The position numbers were made by a program, and so were the translations under genes. Below are positions 1 to 8,345 of a stretch of DNA of 64,000 nt, piece by piece. The notes under the pieces were generated by a model that worked only from the letters and a program-made list of their open reading frames with translations, was not told where the DNA came from and searched no databases. Each line of letters opens with the position of its first letter. The first letter of the stretch is position 1. This DNA is from Selenomonas sp. GACV-9 (lineage in GTDB: Bacteria; Bacillota; Negativicutes; Selenomonadales; Selenomonadaceae): contig FPAX01000010.1 of the NCBI GenBank assembly GCA_900116485.1, positions 1 through 64,000 on the forward strand, given 5' to 3'.

Positions 1-179
1 ATTCGGTATTAGCAGTCCTTTCGGACTGTTGTCCCCATCTTTGCGGCAGGTTGTCTACGCGTTACTCACCCGTTTGCCACTCGACTCTCAAAAGCAAGCT
101 TTCAATCGTCTCGTTCGACTTGCATGTGTTAAGCACGCCGCCAGCGTTCGTCCTGAGCCAGGATCAAACTCTCCAATAA
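1..179 (-). rRNA. rrs: 16S ribosomal RNA, 5' end (partial)
   Basis: The reverse complement contains the universal 16S start region (AGAGTTTGATCCTGGCTCAG) followed by GACGAACGCTGGCGGCGTGC and the V1 region. Aligning the start by eye to the E. coli 16S 5' end puts nucleotide 1 near position 179. The gene continues off the left edge, so only about 180 nt of roughly 1,550 are present. The V1 region and the following conserved stretch look like Selenomonadaceae 16S; this is recognition by memory, not a search. Short reading frames across this stretch are spurious. Confidence 0.97.
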
Positions 180-426
180 ATCATATTGAAGAACTCAATC
201 AAGCTCTCAATTATCATATGGTTCATAAATTACTGAAGTAATTTATGTAAGCGACTCACAAGCAATCAAGATTGCTGTTCGCTGCTTAAGAAATTGCCGA
301 TTGCTATGTTGTTCATACCAATCGATGTTTTTTAAAACATCTGGCTTAAATCATGTTGCATGATTTCATTTTACATTGTTTAGTTTTCAGAGAACAATCT
401 CCGTCGCTCATTTCAGCGACTCATTT

Positions 427-455
427 ATTGTATCGCATCGATTTCTTTCTGTCAA
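427..455 (-). promoter_or_regulatory. rRNA operon promoter P2
   Basis: On the minus strand TTGACA (455-450) is followed after 17 nt by TACAAT (432-427), a near-consensus housekeeping promoter reading toward the 16S gene. The start would fall near 420, giving a leader of about 240 nt. Positions 180-642 hold no gene: only this promoter, the upstream P1, the rRNA leader and the ndh terminator. Confidence 0.8.
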
Positions 456-556
456 GAACTTTTTAAATTCTTTTTCGGAAGCAACAGCTTCCAATCACTT
501 GCCACTCAAGGCTTGCCGATTGTTTTCCGTTGCCGTATCTCTCAGCGACTTGTATT

Positions 557-585
557 ATGATACACGCCTTTTGCCGATATGTCAA
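557..585 (-). promoter_or_regulatory. rRNA operon promoter P1
   Basis: A second minus-strand TTGACA (585-580) is followed after 17 nt by TATCAT (562-557), about 130 bp upstream of P2. An A/T-rich stretch (590-605) just upstream could be an UP element. Tandem promoters are normal for rRNA operons. Confidence 0.7.
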
Positions 586-611
586 CACCCTTTTTATAAA
601 AAACTCAAAAA

Positions 612-639
612 TAAATAAAAGGGGCCGTTTAGCCCCCTT
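612..639 (-). terminator. Rho-independent terminator of ndh
   Basis: On the minus strand a GGGGC/GCCCC hairpin just after the ndh stop codon is followed by TTTTATTTATTTTT. It isolates ndh from the rRNA promoters downstream. Confidence 0.7.
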
Positions 640-642
640 CAA

Positions 643-1905
643 TCAAAGCTGGATATTCGTGATAATGCGGCCAAGGCGTGTGCCGGAAAGCAGGTTCCAC
701 GTCCACTTGATGGCTACAGTAAGGTTCGTATGCGCACCAGCCAGGCGGATCAGATGAACAAACATCCAAGCACACCAAGCCATGAAACCCGTCATCTGCG
801 GATTCATGCTCGTCTTGTTGACCACAGCCTCGCCACGGCCAATCGTCGCCATAGCACCAAGGTCTTTATACTGGAAATCAGCCAGGTCCTGCTGCCCATG
901 GATGAGTTTCATGATATTATCATGGGCAACCTGTGCCTGCTGAGTAGCCACCGGTGCTACCGTCGGCAGCGGACGCTCTGTACCGTGCTGGAAGTGTGCG
1001 CAGTCGCCGATGGCAAAGACATCAGTGGCTCCCTCTACCTGCAATTTTTCATTGACGATGATACGGCCAGCGCGATCGACCTCACTGCCGCAGTTGGCAA
1101 TGAACGGTACAGCTTTGACACCAGCAGCCCAAATGACTGTCTGCGTCGGGATCTCCCGGCCATCTTTCAGCTTGAGCGTCTTGCCATCGTAGTCAACGAC
1201 CTGGGTATTGAGCATAACATTGACGCCCTTCTTGCGCAGGACTTTGACCGTATAATCGCGAAGATTCGGTGCCATCATCGGCAGGACGCTGTCCGTTGCC
1301 TCAATCAGGCTGACACTGACTTCGTCAAAATCTAGATTATGATATTCTTTCTTCTGGATGCCGATAAGCTCAGAGATTGCACCAGCCTCCTCGATGCCCG
1401 TCGGGCCGCCGCCGACAACGACAAAGCTCAGCATGCGGCGGCGAATCTCCTCATTGTCCTCATGCTTGTTGGCACGCTCAAACATATGGATGACATGGTT
1501 GCGGATATGGATAGCCTCCTGCAGCGTCTTCATGCCATAGGAATTCTTCTCGACATTGTCCATGCCGAAGAAGTTCGTCGTGGCACCAGCAGCCAGGATC
1601 AGATAATCATAAGCAATCTCGCCATGATTCGTCAGCAGCACTTTACGCTGCTGGTCAACGCCCTGGGCTTTGGCCATGAAGAATTCCACATTCTTGTTCT
1701 TGCGGAAGAACGTGCGGATAGGATAAGCGATCTCATCGGTAGAAAGGACTGCCGTCGACACCTGATACAACAGCGGCTGGAACAGATGAAAATTATGACG
1801 GTCCACCAGCATGACTTCCACGTCATCCTTTGCGAACAGTTTTGCCAGCTTTACACCACCAAAGCCAGCGCCAACAATTACAATACGAGGTTTCTTGTCT
1901 GCCAT
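643..1905 (-). CDS. ndh: type II NADH dehydrogenase
   Basis: A 420-residue single-subunit flavoprotein that passes electrons from NADH to the quinone pool without pumping protons. The N-terminal FAD-binding fold has GAGFGG (about 12-17); the second dinucleotide fold, for NADH, has GGGPTG (about 165-170); a late FAD motif reads FAIGDCAH (about 297-304). The C-terminus ends in a short amphipathic/hydrophobic stretch (LLSGTRLGRIITNIQL), as expected for a peripheral membrane enzyme. Length is typical. The ATG follows GGAGG with 8 nt spacing. It is a single-gene unit with its own terminator and a palindrome in its upstream region that could be a redox-regulator site. In a fermentative Negativicute it would serve NADH re-oxidation to menaquinone (inference). 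Confidence 0.93.
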   Translation of the reverse strand: MADKKPRIVIVGAGFGGVKLAKLFAKDDVEVMLVDRHNFHLFQPLLYQVSTAVLSTDEIAYPIRTFFRKNKNVEFFMAKAQGVDQQRKVLLTNHGEIAYDYLILAAGATTNFFGMDNVEKNSYGMKTLQEAIHIRNHVIHMFERANKHEDNEEIRRRMLSFVVVGGGPTGIEEAGAISELIGIQKKEYHNLDFDEVSVSLIEATDSVLPMMAPNLRDYTVKVLRKKGVNVMLNTQVVDYDGKTLKLKDGREIPTQTVIWAAGVKAVPFIANCGSEVDRAGRIIVNEKLQVEGATDVFAIGDCAHFQHGTERPLPTVAPVATQQAQVAHDNIMKLIHGQQDLADFQYKDLGAMATIGRGEAVVNKTSMNPQMTGFMAWCAWMFVHLIRLAGAHTNLTVAIKWTWNLLSGTRLGRIITNIQL

Positions 1906-1958
1906 GATAAAGCCCTCCCAGCATCCATCAGCAAGATTACACAGTAGCTAATAAACGA

Positions 1959-1980
1959 TAAAGTGAAAAAAATCACTTTA
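1959..1980. promoter_or_regulatory. Rex-like palindrome upstream of ndh
   Basis: A perfect 22-bp palindrome, TAAAGTGA-N6-TCACTTTA, lies 54-75 bp upstream of the ndh start. It has the GTGA-N6-TCAC geometry of Rex operators, with A where Rex normally has T before GTGA. Rex represses ndh in Bacillus subtilis (established); here the link is inference. CRP/FNR-type regulators also use GTGA-N6-TCAC. Confidence 0.4.
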
Positions 1981-2072
1981 ATTGCTAAAAATAAAAGACA
2001 ATTCTTGGAGAACGTGTTTTTTTGAACTTACTCAGTTAGCGTCCAACCTTTGTTTGAATGTCTACGGGTACT

Positions 2073-2100
2073 ATCATAACACGTTCTGAGACAAATGCAA
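2073..2100 (-). promoter_or_regulatory. candidate ndh promoter
   Basis: Minus-strand TTGCAT (2100-2095), a 16-nt spacer and TATGAT (2078-2073) form a plausible sigma-70 promoter about 170 bp upstream of ndh. The match is moderate and a closer promoter cannot be excluded. Apart from this, the palindrome at 1959-1980 and the rpoN terminator, I see nothing in 1906-2275. Confidence 0.35.
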
Positions 2101-2214
2101 TAGGATATTTACATTTTTCTGTAAACTTATTATTGCATCCTATTTCTTTGTAAATTATCAGCTTATTCTGTCCTTTTTGATTTTCTTTGAACGTGAAAAG
2201 CGTAACAAAGTCAA

Positions 2215-2244
2215 ATAAAAAAGATGCCAGGTTCCCCCGGCACC
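2215..2244 (-). terminator. Rho-independent terminator after rpoN
   Basis: On the minus strand GGTGCCGGG-GGAA-CCTGGCATC forms a 9-bp stem (two G-U pairs) with a GGAA loop, followed by six T. It ends the long minus-strand run that finishes with rpoN. Confidence 0.85.
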
Positions 2245-2275
2245 TTTCAGGATTGCTCCGGTCAAACGCAGCCGC

Positions 2276-3640
2276 TCAATAGCGTTTGCGTTTGACCGAA
2301 GATGGATATCCTAGTTGTTCGCGATATTTCATGACAGTCCGCCGCGACAGGTCCATCTGCCGCGCTTTGAGCAGTTCACAGAGCTTTTGGTCGCTGAGCG
2401 GCTTATGCGGATCCTCACCTTTGATCATTTCCTCGATTGCCGCCTTGGCCTGCACAGCCGCAAAGTCTTCCCCGCTGCCGTTTTTAGCCAGATTCGCCGT
2501 GAAGAAACGCCGCAAAGCCATAATGCCGTTGGGCAGCTGCACGTATTTATTGGCTACTGCCCGGCTGACCGTTGACTCATGGACACCAATCGCATCGGCA
2601 ACGTCTTTCATCGTCATCGGCTGCAGGGCAGTCTTGCCCTGGGCCAAAAACTCCGGCTGACGCCGCAGGATTTCCTCCACCACATGGCGGATAGTCGTCC
2701 GCCGCTGCTCAATGCTGTTGATAAGCCAGGCTGCGGCGTTAAGACGCTGCGTGATATACTTGCGTGTCTTCTCATCGAATGACTCAGCATGCTGATACGC
2801 TGCCGAAATCCGCAGCTGCGGCACATAGTTATCATTGAAACTTATCCGGTAATCGCCATCAACCTCCTGCACGATGACATCCGGCGTTATAAAAGCCGCT
2901 ATCTCACCGCCATAGGCAGCACCAGGTTTGGGATCCAAACGACGGACGATATCGACCGCCAGCTGGACCTCCTGCGGACGACAGTGCTCGGCCACCGCGA
3001 TTTCCTTGATACGCGACTGGGCAACATCATCGAGATGCTTTTCAATGATTGCCGCCACGAGGCCCTCATAGATTCCCTGCCGCTGTGCCTGCAGGCGCAG
3101 GCACTCGGACAGGTCGCGGGCACCGACGCCAGCAGGATCGAAAGCCTGTACCTGCATGAGAACACTTTCCACCTCTGCTACCGTGGCCTGCATGGCCCGA
3201 GCAATCTCAGCCAGCGATACCACCAGATAGCCACGCTCATCAATCGAACCGACAATGAATGTAGCTATTGCCCGCTCCGTCACTGCGGTGAACGTAAACT
3301 TGACCTGTTCGAGCAGCTCGTCCTCCAGCGTCAGCATTTCTGCCTCAGCAGCCTCAAAGCTACGCTCCTGCTCATCGCCGAAGTATCCAGCCGAGCCATT
3401 ATCCTCGCCCAGATAATCATTTAACCGTGACAAGGTGTCTGCCTGCAGCAGATTATCCTCTGCCGCAGGTGCTCCATCGCCATAATCCATTTCCAGCGCA
3501 GGATTCTCCAGATATTCTTTTTCGATCTCAGCCCGCAGATCCTGAGCGGAGAGCTGCAGGATCTGTATAGCCTGCTGCATCTTCATCGTCATCGCCAGAT
3601 GCTGCGAGAGATTCATATTCAGTGATTGTTCTGCTTGCAT
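2276..3640 (-). CDS. rpoN: RNA polymerase sigma-54 factor
   Basis: A 454-residue sigma-54 family protein, normal length. The glutamine/leucine-rich N-terminus (QQAIQILQLS, about 22-31) is the activator-interacting region I; an acidic stretch follows (about 50-100); the middle is the core-binding domain; a helix-turn-helix (KDVADAIGVHESTVSRAVAN, about 345-364) precedes the C-terminal RpoN box (SRRTVMKYR, about 432-440) that reads the -24 element. The ATG has AAGGAG upstream. It sits last in a closely spaced minus-strand series, 31 nt after hexokinase. Sigma-54 requires an AAA+ activator; a LevR-type activator and a consensus -24/-12 promoter occur at 19.7-22.7 kb, so at least one target is local. 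Confidence 0.96.
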   Translation of the reverse strand: MQAEQSLNMNLSQHLAMTMKMQQAIQILQLSAQDLRAEIEKEYLENPALEMDYGDGAPAAEDNLLQADTLSRLNDYLGEDNGSAGYFGDEQERSFEAAEAEMLTLEDELLEQVKFTFTAVTERAIATFIVGSIDERGYLVVSLAEIARAMQATVAEVESVLMQVQAFDPAGVGARDLSECLRLQAQRQGIYEGLVAAIIEKHLDDVAQSRIKEIAVAEHCRPQEVQLAVDIVRRLDPKPGAAYGGEIAAFITPDVIVQEVDGDYRISFNDNYVPQLRISAAYQHAESFDEKTRKYITQRLNAAAWLINSIEQRRTTIRHVVEEILRRQPEFLAQGKTALQPMTMKDVADAIGVHESTVSRAVANKYVQLPNGIMALRRFFTANLAKNGSGEDFAAVQAKAAIEEMIKGEDPHKPLSDQKLCELLKARQMDLSRRTVMKYREQLGYPSSVKRKRY

Positions 3641-3671
3641 AAAAAAGGGACTCCTTCGCTGGAAATATACC

Positions 3672-4961
3672 TTATTTCTGCGACATTGCTGCCGCTATGG
3701 CTGCGCCAAGGCCCGAACCACCATTTTCAAGGACCGTGTCGATCTCAGCCGCATCCTCGCCGAGGAGTTCCGAAAGAGCACGCATGATATTCTCCTTAGC
3801 CAGCGGCATCTTCTCATAGACCGAACCGTCGACGGCAATATGCTGTTTCTGCGGCTTGCCCTTGCCGGCCTGCTGCCAGATGATGCCGACAAAGGATGCC
3901 GTAACCAGGCGTGCCGAACGGACCACGAGAGCCGAGGCCAGCTGCTGGACGAGCTCGCAGTCTGCCAGCTCCAGCGTCTTGCCCGTCTTAGCGGCAACGA
4001 TTTCAGCCACTTTCGCACGATCAGCGCTCTCATCGACAATGATATTGCTCATGTCGATGCTCGTGAAACCATAGGCCTTGCCTTTTTCGCCCAGCAGTTC
4101 GGCCATAGCCATACCGAAGAGCTCGCCCATGTAGCGGCCCGATACCATCTTCTCGAGACGCTGCTCGCCCGGTTTCTCCGAATTCTTGTCATATTCGACA
4201 TCAAAACGGTTCGGCGCCAATTTCATGAAGCCGCCCGACTCGAGGTTCAGGATCATCGGCTCAGCCGCACTGTCAGCATACGGCTCAAGGTAGCAGGTAT
4301 TATGTCCCGTCGCATAAATCGAGCCGATGTAGATATCCGGCTGCTTGTAGGCAGCGGCCAGCAGTACTGCGACCGTATCGTTGATGACAGCCGTCGGCTC
4401 AACATTGTCGATGCCCTGGCGATGCAGTGCTGCCTTGAGCAGGTCATTGACAACCTCACCCTCGACACCAGCCGTAGCAAACTCCTTCGTCCAGATGATG
4501 AGCTTGGCATTGTAGAGATCCGTCTGCTCCGATGGGAACGAGAACGTGTGGCCCAGCAGATACTTCGTCTCATGGTCACCTTCCACGGCTTCATCCACGA
4601 GCTCAGCGATAAAGTCAAACATCTGCTCAGCCGTCGAACCAGCACCGACAAAATCATAGACGCCCTCCACGCGCAGCGGTTTGGCCACTTTCTTGACTAC
4701 CTCAAACTTGCCTGCGCCCTCAAGACGGATGCGCAGTACGCGCACGTTCGTACCACCGAAATCCAGGGCCAGATACTCGCCCGTCTCCTTGCCCGTCGGC
4801 AGGCCTACATAGGATTTGAGCATGCGCAGCGAAGACTCGTCAGGGTTTTCCAGCCCCTTGACCAGGTCATAGCGGAAATCAGCCGCAATCTCATGCAGCT
4901 GCTCGCCATTTACCGTGAATTCCCGGATGATGTCCTCAAATAGATTCTTGTCGAATGCCAT
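3672..4961 (-). CDS. eukaryotic-type hexokinase
   Basis: A 429-residue member of the hexokinase_1/hexokinase_2 family (the yeast and animal type), not the bacterial glucokinase (ROK or Glk) families. Visible motifs: phosphate-1 loop LDFGGTNVRVLRI (about 66-78), sugar-binding LGHTFSFPSEQTD (about 136-148), INDTVAVLLAAAY (about 193-205) with the probable catalytic Asp in NDT, GSIYATGHNTCYLE (about 213-226), and a late glycine motif GGSGLGAAIAAA that contacts the adenosine. It would phosphorylate glucose or related hexoses at C6 with ATP, feeding PfkA and Pyk also encoded here. Length equals one half of a mammalian hexokinase. Bacterial examples are uncommon. The start follows AAGGAG with 9 nt spacing. 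Confidence 0.88.
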   Translation of the reverse strand: MAFDKNLFEDIIREFTVNGEQLHEIAADFRYDLVKGLENPDESSLRMLKSYVGLPTGKETGEYLALDFGGTNVRVLRIRLEGAGKFEVVKKVAKPLRVEGVYDFVGAGSTAEQMFDFIAELVDEAVEGDHETKYLLGHTFSFPSEQTDLYNAKLIIWTKEFATAGVEGEVVNDLLKAALHRQGIDNVEPTAVINDTVAVLLAAAYKQPDIYIGSIYATGHNTCYLEPYADSAAEPMILNLESGGFMKLAPNRFDVEYDKNSEKPGEQRLEKMVSGRYMGELFGMAMAELLGEKGKAYGFTSIDMSNIIVDESADRAKVAEIVAAKTGKTLELADCELVQQLASALVVRSARLVTASFVGIIWQQAGKGKPQKQHIAVDGSVYEKMPLAKENIMRALSELLGEDAAEIDTVLENGGSGLGAAIAAAMSQK

Positions 4962-4996
4962 GGTTACTGTCTCCTTTTACCTCTTGAATTTATAAG

Positions 4997-6901
4997 TCAT
5001 TGCTGGTTTTCAGCAATTTCCTCCAGATATGCCCAGCGCTCCATAAGCTGCTCCAGCTCAGCCTGCAGCCGGCTTTCCTCTTTGCTCAGTTCGTTCAGCC
5101 GGCCATAGTCGGCTGCATTCTGCGCCATCTGCAGCTGCACGACCTTGAGCTCGCCTTCCTTGCTCGCGATGATGCCCTCGATTTCCGCATACTCCTTCTG
5201 TTCCTTGAAGGTAAGCTTTGGTTTCGCCTCTGTGCGCGGTGCACTGCGCGCCTGCCCTTTCACGGGCTGCACCTCCCGCACCGTTTCCTGCTGCTCAACC
5301 GCAGCTCTTGCTGCGAGCTTTTCCTTGTAGTAGGAATAGCCCCCCGCATACATAGTCAATGTGCCATCGTCTTCATAGGCAAAGACCTTCTCGGCCAGAC
5401 GGTCGACAAAGAAACGGTCATGGGAAACGAATACGATAGCCCCGCGGAAATCATCGATGAAGGCCTCGAGCACCGCCATGGTCTCAAGGTCGAGATCATT
5501 GGTCGGCTCGTCTAAGAGCAGCACATTTGGCTCCTCCATGAGCACGCGCAAAAGATACAGCCGCCGTTTCTCGCCGCCCGACAGCCGGGAGATTGGTGTC
5601 CACTGCAGATTGCCGGGGAACAGGAACCGCTCCATCAGCTGTGACGCTGAGATCCGCGTACCATCTGCCAGCGTGATATGATGCGCTGCCTCCTGGATGT
5701 ATTCGATGGCCCGCAAACGCTCGTCCATCTCGACGTTGCGCTGGGTGAAATAGCCGATCTTTACCGTCTGCCCGATGGTAACGGTACCGCTTGTGGGCTG
5801 CAAGCGGCCTGACAGGATGTTGAGCAGGGTAGACTTGCCCGTGCCGTTGGGGCCGAGTATGCCCACCCGGTCATTGCGCAGCAGCGTATACGAAAAATCC
5901 TTGATGATGATCTGCCCATCCACCTCATAATGCACATGGTCAAGCTCGATGACCGTGCGTCCCAGACGGCTGCCGGCAAGACCGATTTCCACCGTGCCCC
6001 GATCAAGGTCGACGCTTTGATTCTTGACTTCCTCATAGCGCTCGATGCGCGCCTTCTGCTTGGTCGAGCGCGCCTGTGCCCCGCGGCGGAGCCACTTGAG
6101 CTCGTTGCGCAGGAAATTCTGGCGTTTCTGCTCGCTGGCCTGCTCGCGCTCGATGCGCGCCGCCTTCTGCTCCAGGAAATCCGAGTAATTGCCGCTGTAA
6201 GTGTAGGCCTGGCCCTTGTCCAGCTCGAGAATCTTCGCCGCCGTATGATCGAGGAAATAACGGTCATGGGTGACCATCAGCACCGCGCACTTCTGCCCCT
6301 TGAGATACTCCTCGAGCCAGACGATCGTCTCACTGTCGAGATGGTTTGTCGGCTCGTCCAAAAGCAGCAGGTCGCAGGGCTGGATAAGCGCCGTTGCCAG
6401 GGCCAGCCGCTTCTGCTGACCGCCCGAGAGCGTGCCAGCCTTAGCCGTATAGTCGCCAATGCCCAATTTCGTCAGCACCGTCTTAGCCGCACTCTCGATC
6501 TGCCAACCGTCAAGCTCATCAATCTTGGCCGTATAGGTCATGATCTGCTGCTGGACGGCCTTATCCTCGGGATGTCTCGCCGCTTCAGCCAGCGCCAGCT
6601 CATAGCCGCGCAAGGCCTGCATGAGCGGGGTCATGCCGCGGAACACTTCCATCAGGACCGTGTTTTCCGGATCAAAGACCTTGTCCTGCGCCAGATACTC
6701 GATGCGCAGGCCCTTCATCGTAATCATCGTACCCTCGTCCACTGGCGTAAGCCCGGCAATCGCCTTGAGGAATGTCGACTTGCCTGTACCATTGATGCCG
6801 ACGATGCCGACCTTGTCCCCTTCATCCATGCTGAAATTTACCCCTTGGAAAAGCTGTTTTTCTCCATAGCTCTTGGCAAAATTCTCGATTGTAATTATCA
6901 T
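4997..6901 (-). CDS. ABC-F family ATPase (Uup-like)
   Basis: A 634-residue protein with two ATP-binding cassettes and no membrane segments, as in the ABC-F ribosome-associated family. Cassette 1: Walker A GINGTGKST (about 35-43), signature LSGGQQKRLALA, Walker B LLLLDEPTNHLD. A charged linker between the cassettes is rich in Arg/Lys/Glu (EQKRQNFLRNELKWLRRGAQ). Cassette 2: GPNGTGKST, LSGGEKRRLYLL, VLLLDEPTNDLD. The C-terminal ~90 residues form a Lys/Glu-rich coiled coil, the feature that makes Uup the best match. Likely acts on stalled ribosomes or recombination intermediates; family-level inference. A TATAAT-like element with a poor -35 lies in the 97-nt gap upstream. Confidence 0.88.
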   Translation of the reverse strand: MIITIENFAKSYGEKQLFQGVNFSMDEGDKVGIVGINGTGKSTFLKAIAGLTPVDEGTMITMKGLRIEYLAQDKVFDPENTVLMEVFRGMTPLMQALRGYELALAEAARHPEDKAVQQQIMTYTAKIDELDGWQIESAAKTVLTKLGIGDYTAKAGTLSGGQQKRLALATALIQPCDLLLLDEPTNHLDSETIVWLEEYLKGQKCAVLMVTHDRYFLDHTAAKILELDKGQAYTYSGNYSDFLEQKAARIEREQASEQKRQNFLRNELKWLRRGAQARSTKQKARIERYEEVKNQSVDLDRGTVEIGLAGSRLGRTVIELDHVHYEVDGQIIIKDFSYTLLRNDRVGILGPNGTGKSTLLNILSGRLQPTSGTVTIGQTVKIGYFTQRNVEMDERLRAIEYIQEAAHHITLADGTRISASQLMERFLFPGNLQWTPISRLSGGEKRRLYLLRVLMEEPNVLLLDEPTNDLDLETMAVLEAFIDDFRGAIVFVSHDRFFVDRLAEKVFAYEDDGTLTMYAGGYSYYKEKLAARAAVEQQETVREVQPVKGQARSAPRTEAKPKLTFKEQKEYAEIEGIIASKEGELKVVQLQMAQNAADYGRLNELSKEESRLQAELEQLMERWAYLEEIAENQQ

Positions 6902-6998
6902 GCAATAATCTTCCTAACTTACAACAGGCTCTTTCATTATAATTGTTTTGGCATGAAAAACCTAGTACAAAGGCCGTAACTTGTTACAACACGCCAAA

Positions 6999-8327
6999 TC
7001 AAACGATTTCTTCATGCGCCTCGGTCAAGGGATTCGCCAGTTTCACGAGCACCCGCGTAATCCGCGCGCCGTCGACTTCCTCGACAAACAGCAGATTGCC
7101 GGCGGCGGCGGCCATCTGCCCCACCTGCGGCTCACCACCAAGCTGGTCGTAGAGCCAGCCGCCGACGCTGTCCACATCCTCATCCTCAATCTCAATCTCG
7201 AGGATGTCTGCCAGTTCCTCCAACAGCATCTTGGCATCGACCGAGTAGACGTGATTGCCACGGTCTTCTGCCGTCGGCCGCTCCTCGTCAAACTCATCCT
7301 GGATGTCGCCGACGATTTCCTCGACGATATCTTCGATAGTCACCATGCCAGCCGTGCCGCCGAACTCATCGACGACAATGGCCAGCTGTGAATGGCTGCC
7401 CTGCATCGTCTTCAGGAGCACGTTGACATCCATGCTCTCTGGCACGACAAGGGCCTTGCGAGCCAGTTTGCGCAAATTCGGTTTCCTGCCCTCCACCATC
7501 ATTTTCATGAGGTCCTTGACATGCAGGAACCCGATGATATGATCCTTGTCCTCACGGCAGATGGGGTAACGCGTCAGCTGCTCCTCCATGATAATCTCCA
7601 GATTGTCCTCAAAGCTGTCCTCGAGGTAGAGCACCACCATATCGGTACGCGGCGTCATGATCTCACGGACATTGAGCTCTGTGAAATCAAAGACATTGTC
7701 GACGAAATTCGCCTCAGTATCATCGATAAGCCCCTGCCGGTGGCTCTCCTCCATGAGCAGGCGGATCTCTTCTTCAGTATGAGCATTCTCCCCCTCAGTT
7801 GCCGCCTCAAAGCCCATGCGCTGCGTGACCCAGTTGGCCACATGATTGAGCAGCCAGACAAACGGATACATGATCTTGTGGAAGATCAGCATCGGCAGGG
7901 CGACGGACAACATGATTTTCTCGACGCTCTGGATGGCCATGGTCTTTGGCGTGAGCTCGCCGAGGATGATATGACCGGCCGTGATGATAGAAAAGGCAAT
8001 CACCAGCGAAATCGTATGACCAATCGCTGCATCAAGGCCCAGCACCTGCGTGACTGGCAGGATCAAGGTGGCCACAGCCGGCTCGCCAACCCAGCCAAGG
8101 CCCAAAGAGGCCAGCGTGATGCCCAGCTGCGTAACCGAAAGCGAAGCATCGAGATGATCCGTCAGCCGTTTGGCGTAAACCGCCCGCCGGCTGCCCTCCT
8201 GAATCAACGTTTCCAGACGCGATGGCCGTATCTTGACGCAAGCGAACTCCGCTGCGACAAAAAAACCGTTCATGAAAATCAGGAATACAACCAGTACTAA
8301 CTGCAATAGTATCGGCACGATATCCAA
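6999..8327 (-). CDS. CNNM/CorC-HlyC family membrane protein
   Basis: A 442-residue protein with the order DUF21 (CNNM) transmembrane domain (about 1-200, four hydrophobic segments), a CBS-domain pair (about 215-335, for example VREIMTPRTDMVVL) and a C-terminal CorC_HlyC domain (about 350-430). Relatives are often labelled hemolysin, but established work ties the family to Mg2+/Co2+ efflux; exact ion unknown here. The first codon is TTG (MDIVPILLQ), 10 nt after GGAGG; a GTG three codons later is possible. It lies 18 nt downstream of the DEAD-box gene and probably shares its transcript. Confidence 0.85.
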   Translation of the reverse strand: MDIVPILLQLVLVVFLIFMNGFFVAAEFACVKIRPSRLETLIQEGSRRAVYAKRLTDHLDASLSVTQLGITLASLGLGWVGEPAVATLILPVTQVLGLDAAIGHTISLVIAFSIITAGHIILGELTPKTMAIQSVEKIMLSVALPMLIFHKIMYPFVWLLNHVANWVTQRMGFEAATEGENAHTEEEIRLLMEESHRQGLIDDTEANFVDNVFDFTELNVREIMTPRTDMVVLYLEDSFEDNLEIIMEEQLTRYPICREDKDHIIGFLHVKDLMKMMVEGRKPNLRKLARKALVVPESMDVNVLLKTMQGSHSQLAIVVDEFGGTAGMVTIEDIVEEIVGDIQDEFDEERPTAEDRGNHVYSVDAKMLLEELADILEIEIEDEDVDSVGGWLYDQLGGEPQVGQMAAAAGNLLFVEEVDGARITRVLVKLANPLTEAHEEIV

Positions 8328-8345
8328 GATAAATTTCCCTCCTGC

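Noticed and set aside
29..241. Plus-strand reading frame of 70 codons at the left edge
   Set aside because: It is antisense to the 16S rRNA 5' end.
6977..6988. GTAAC-TT-GTTAC palindrome upstream of the ABC-F gene
   Set aside because: Short and without a second copy; too weak to call an operator.
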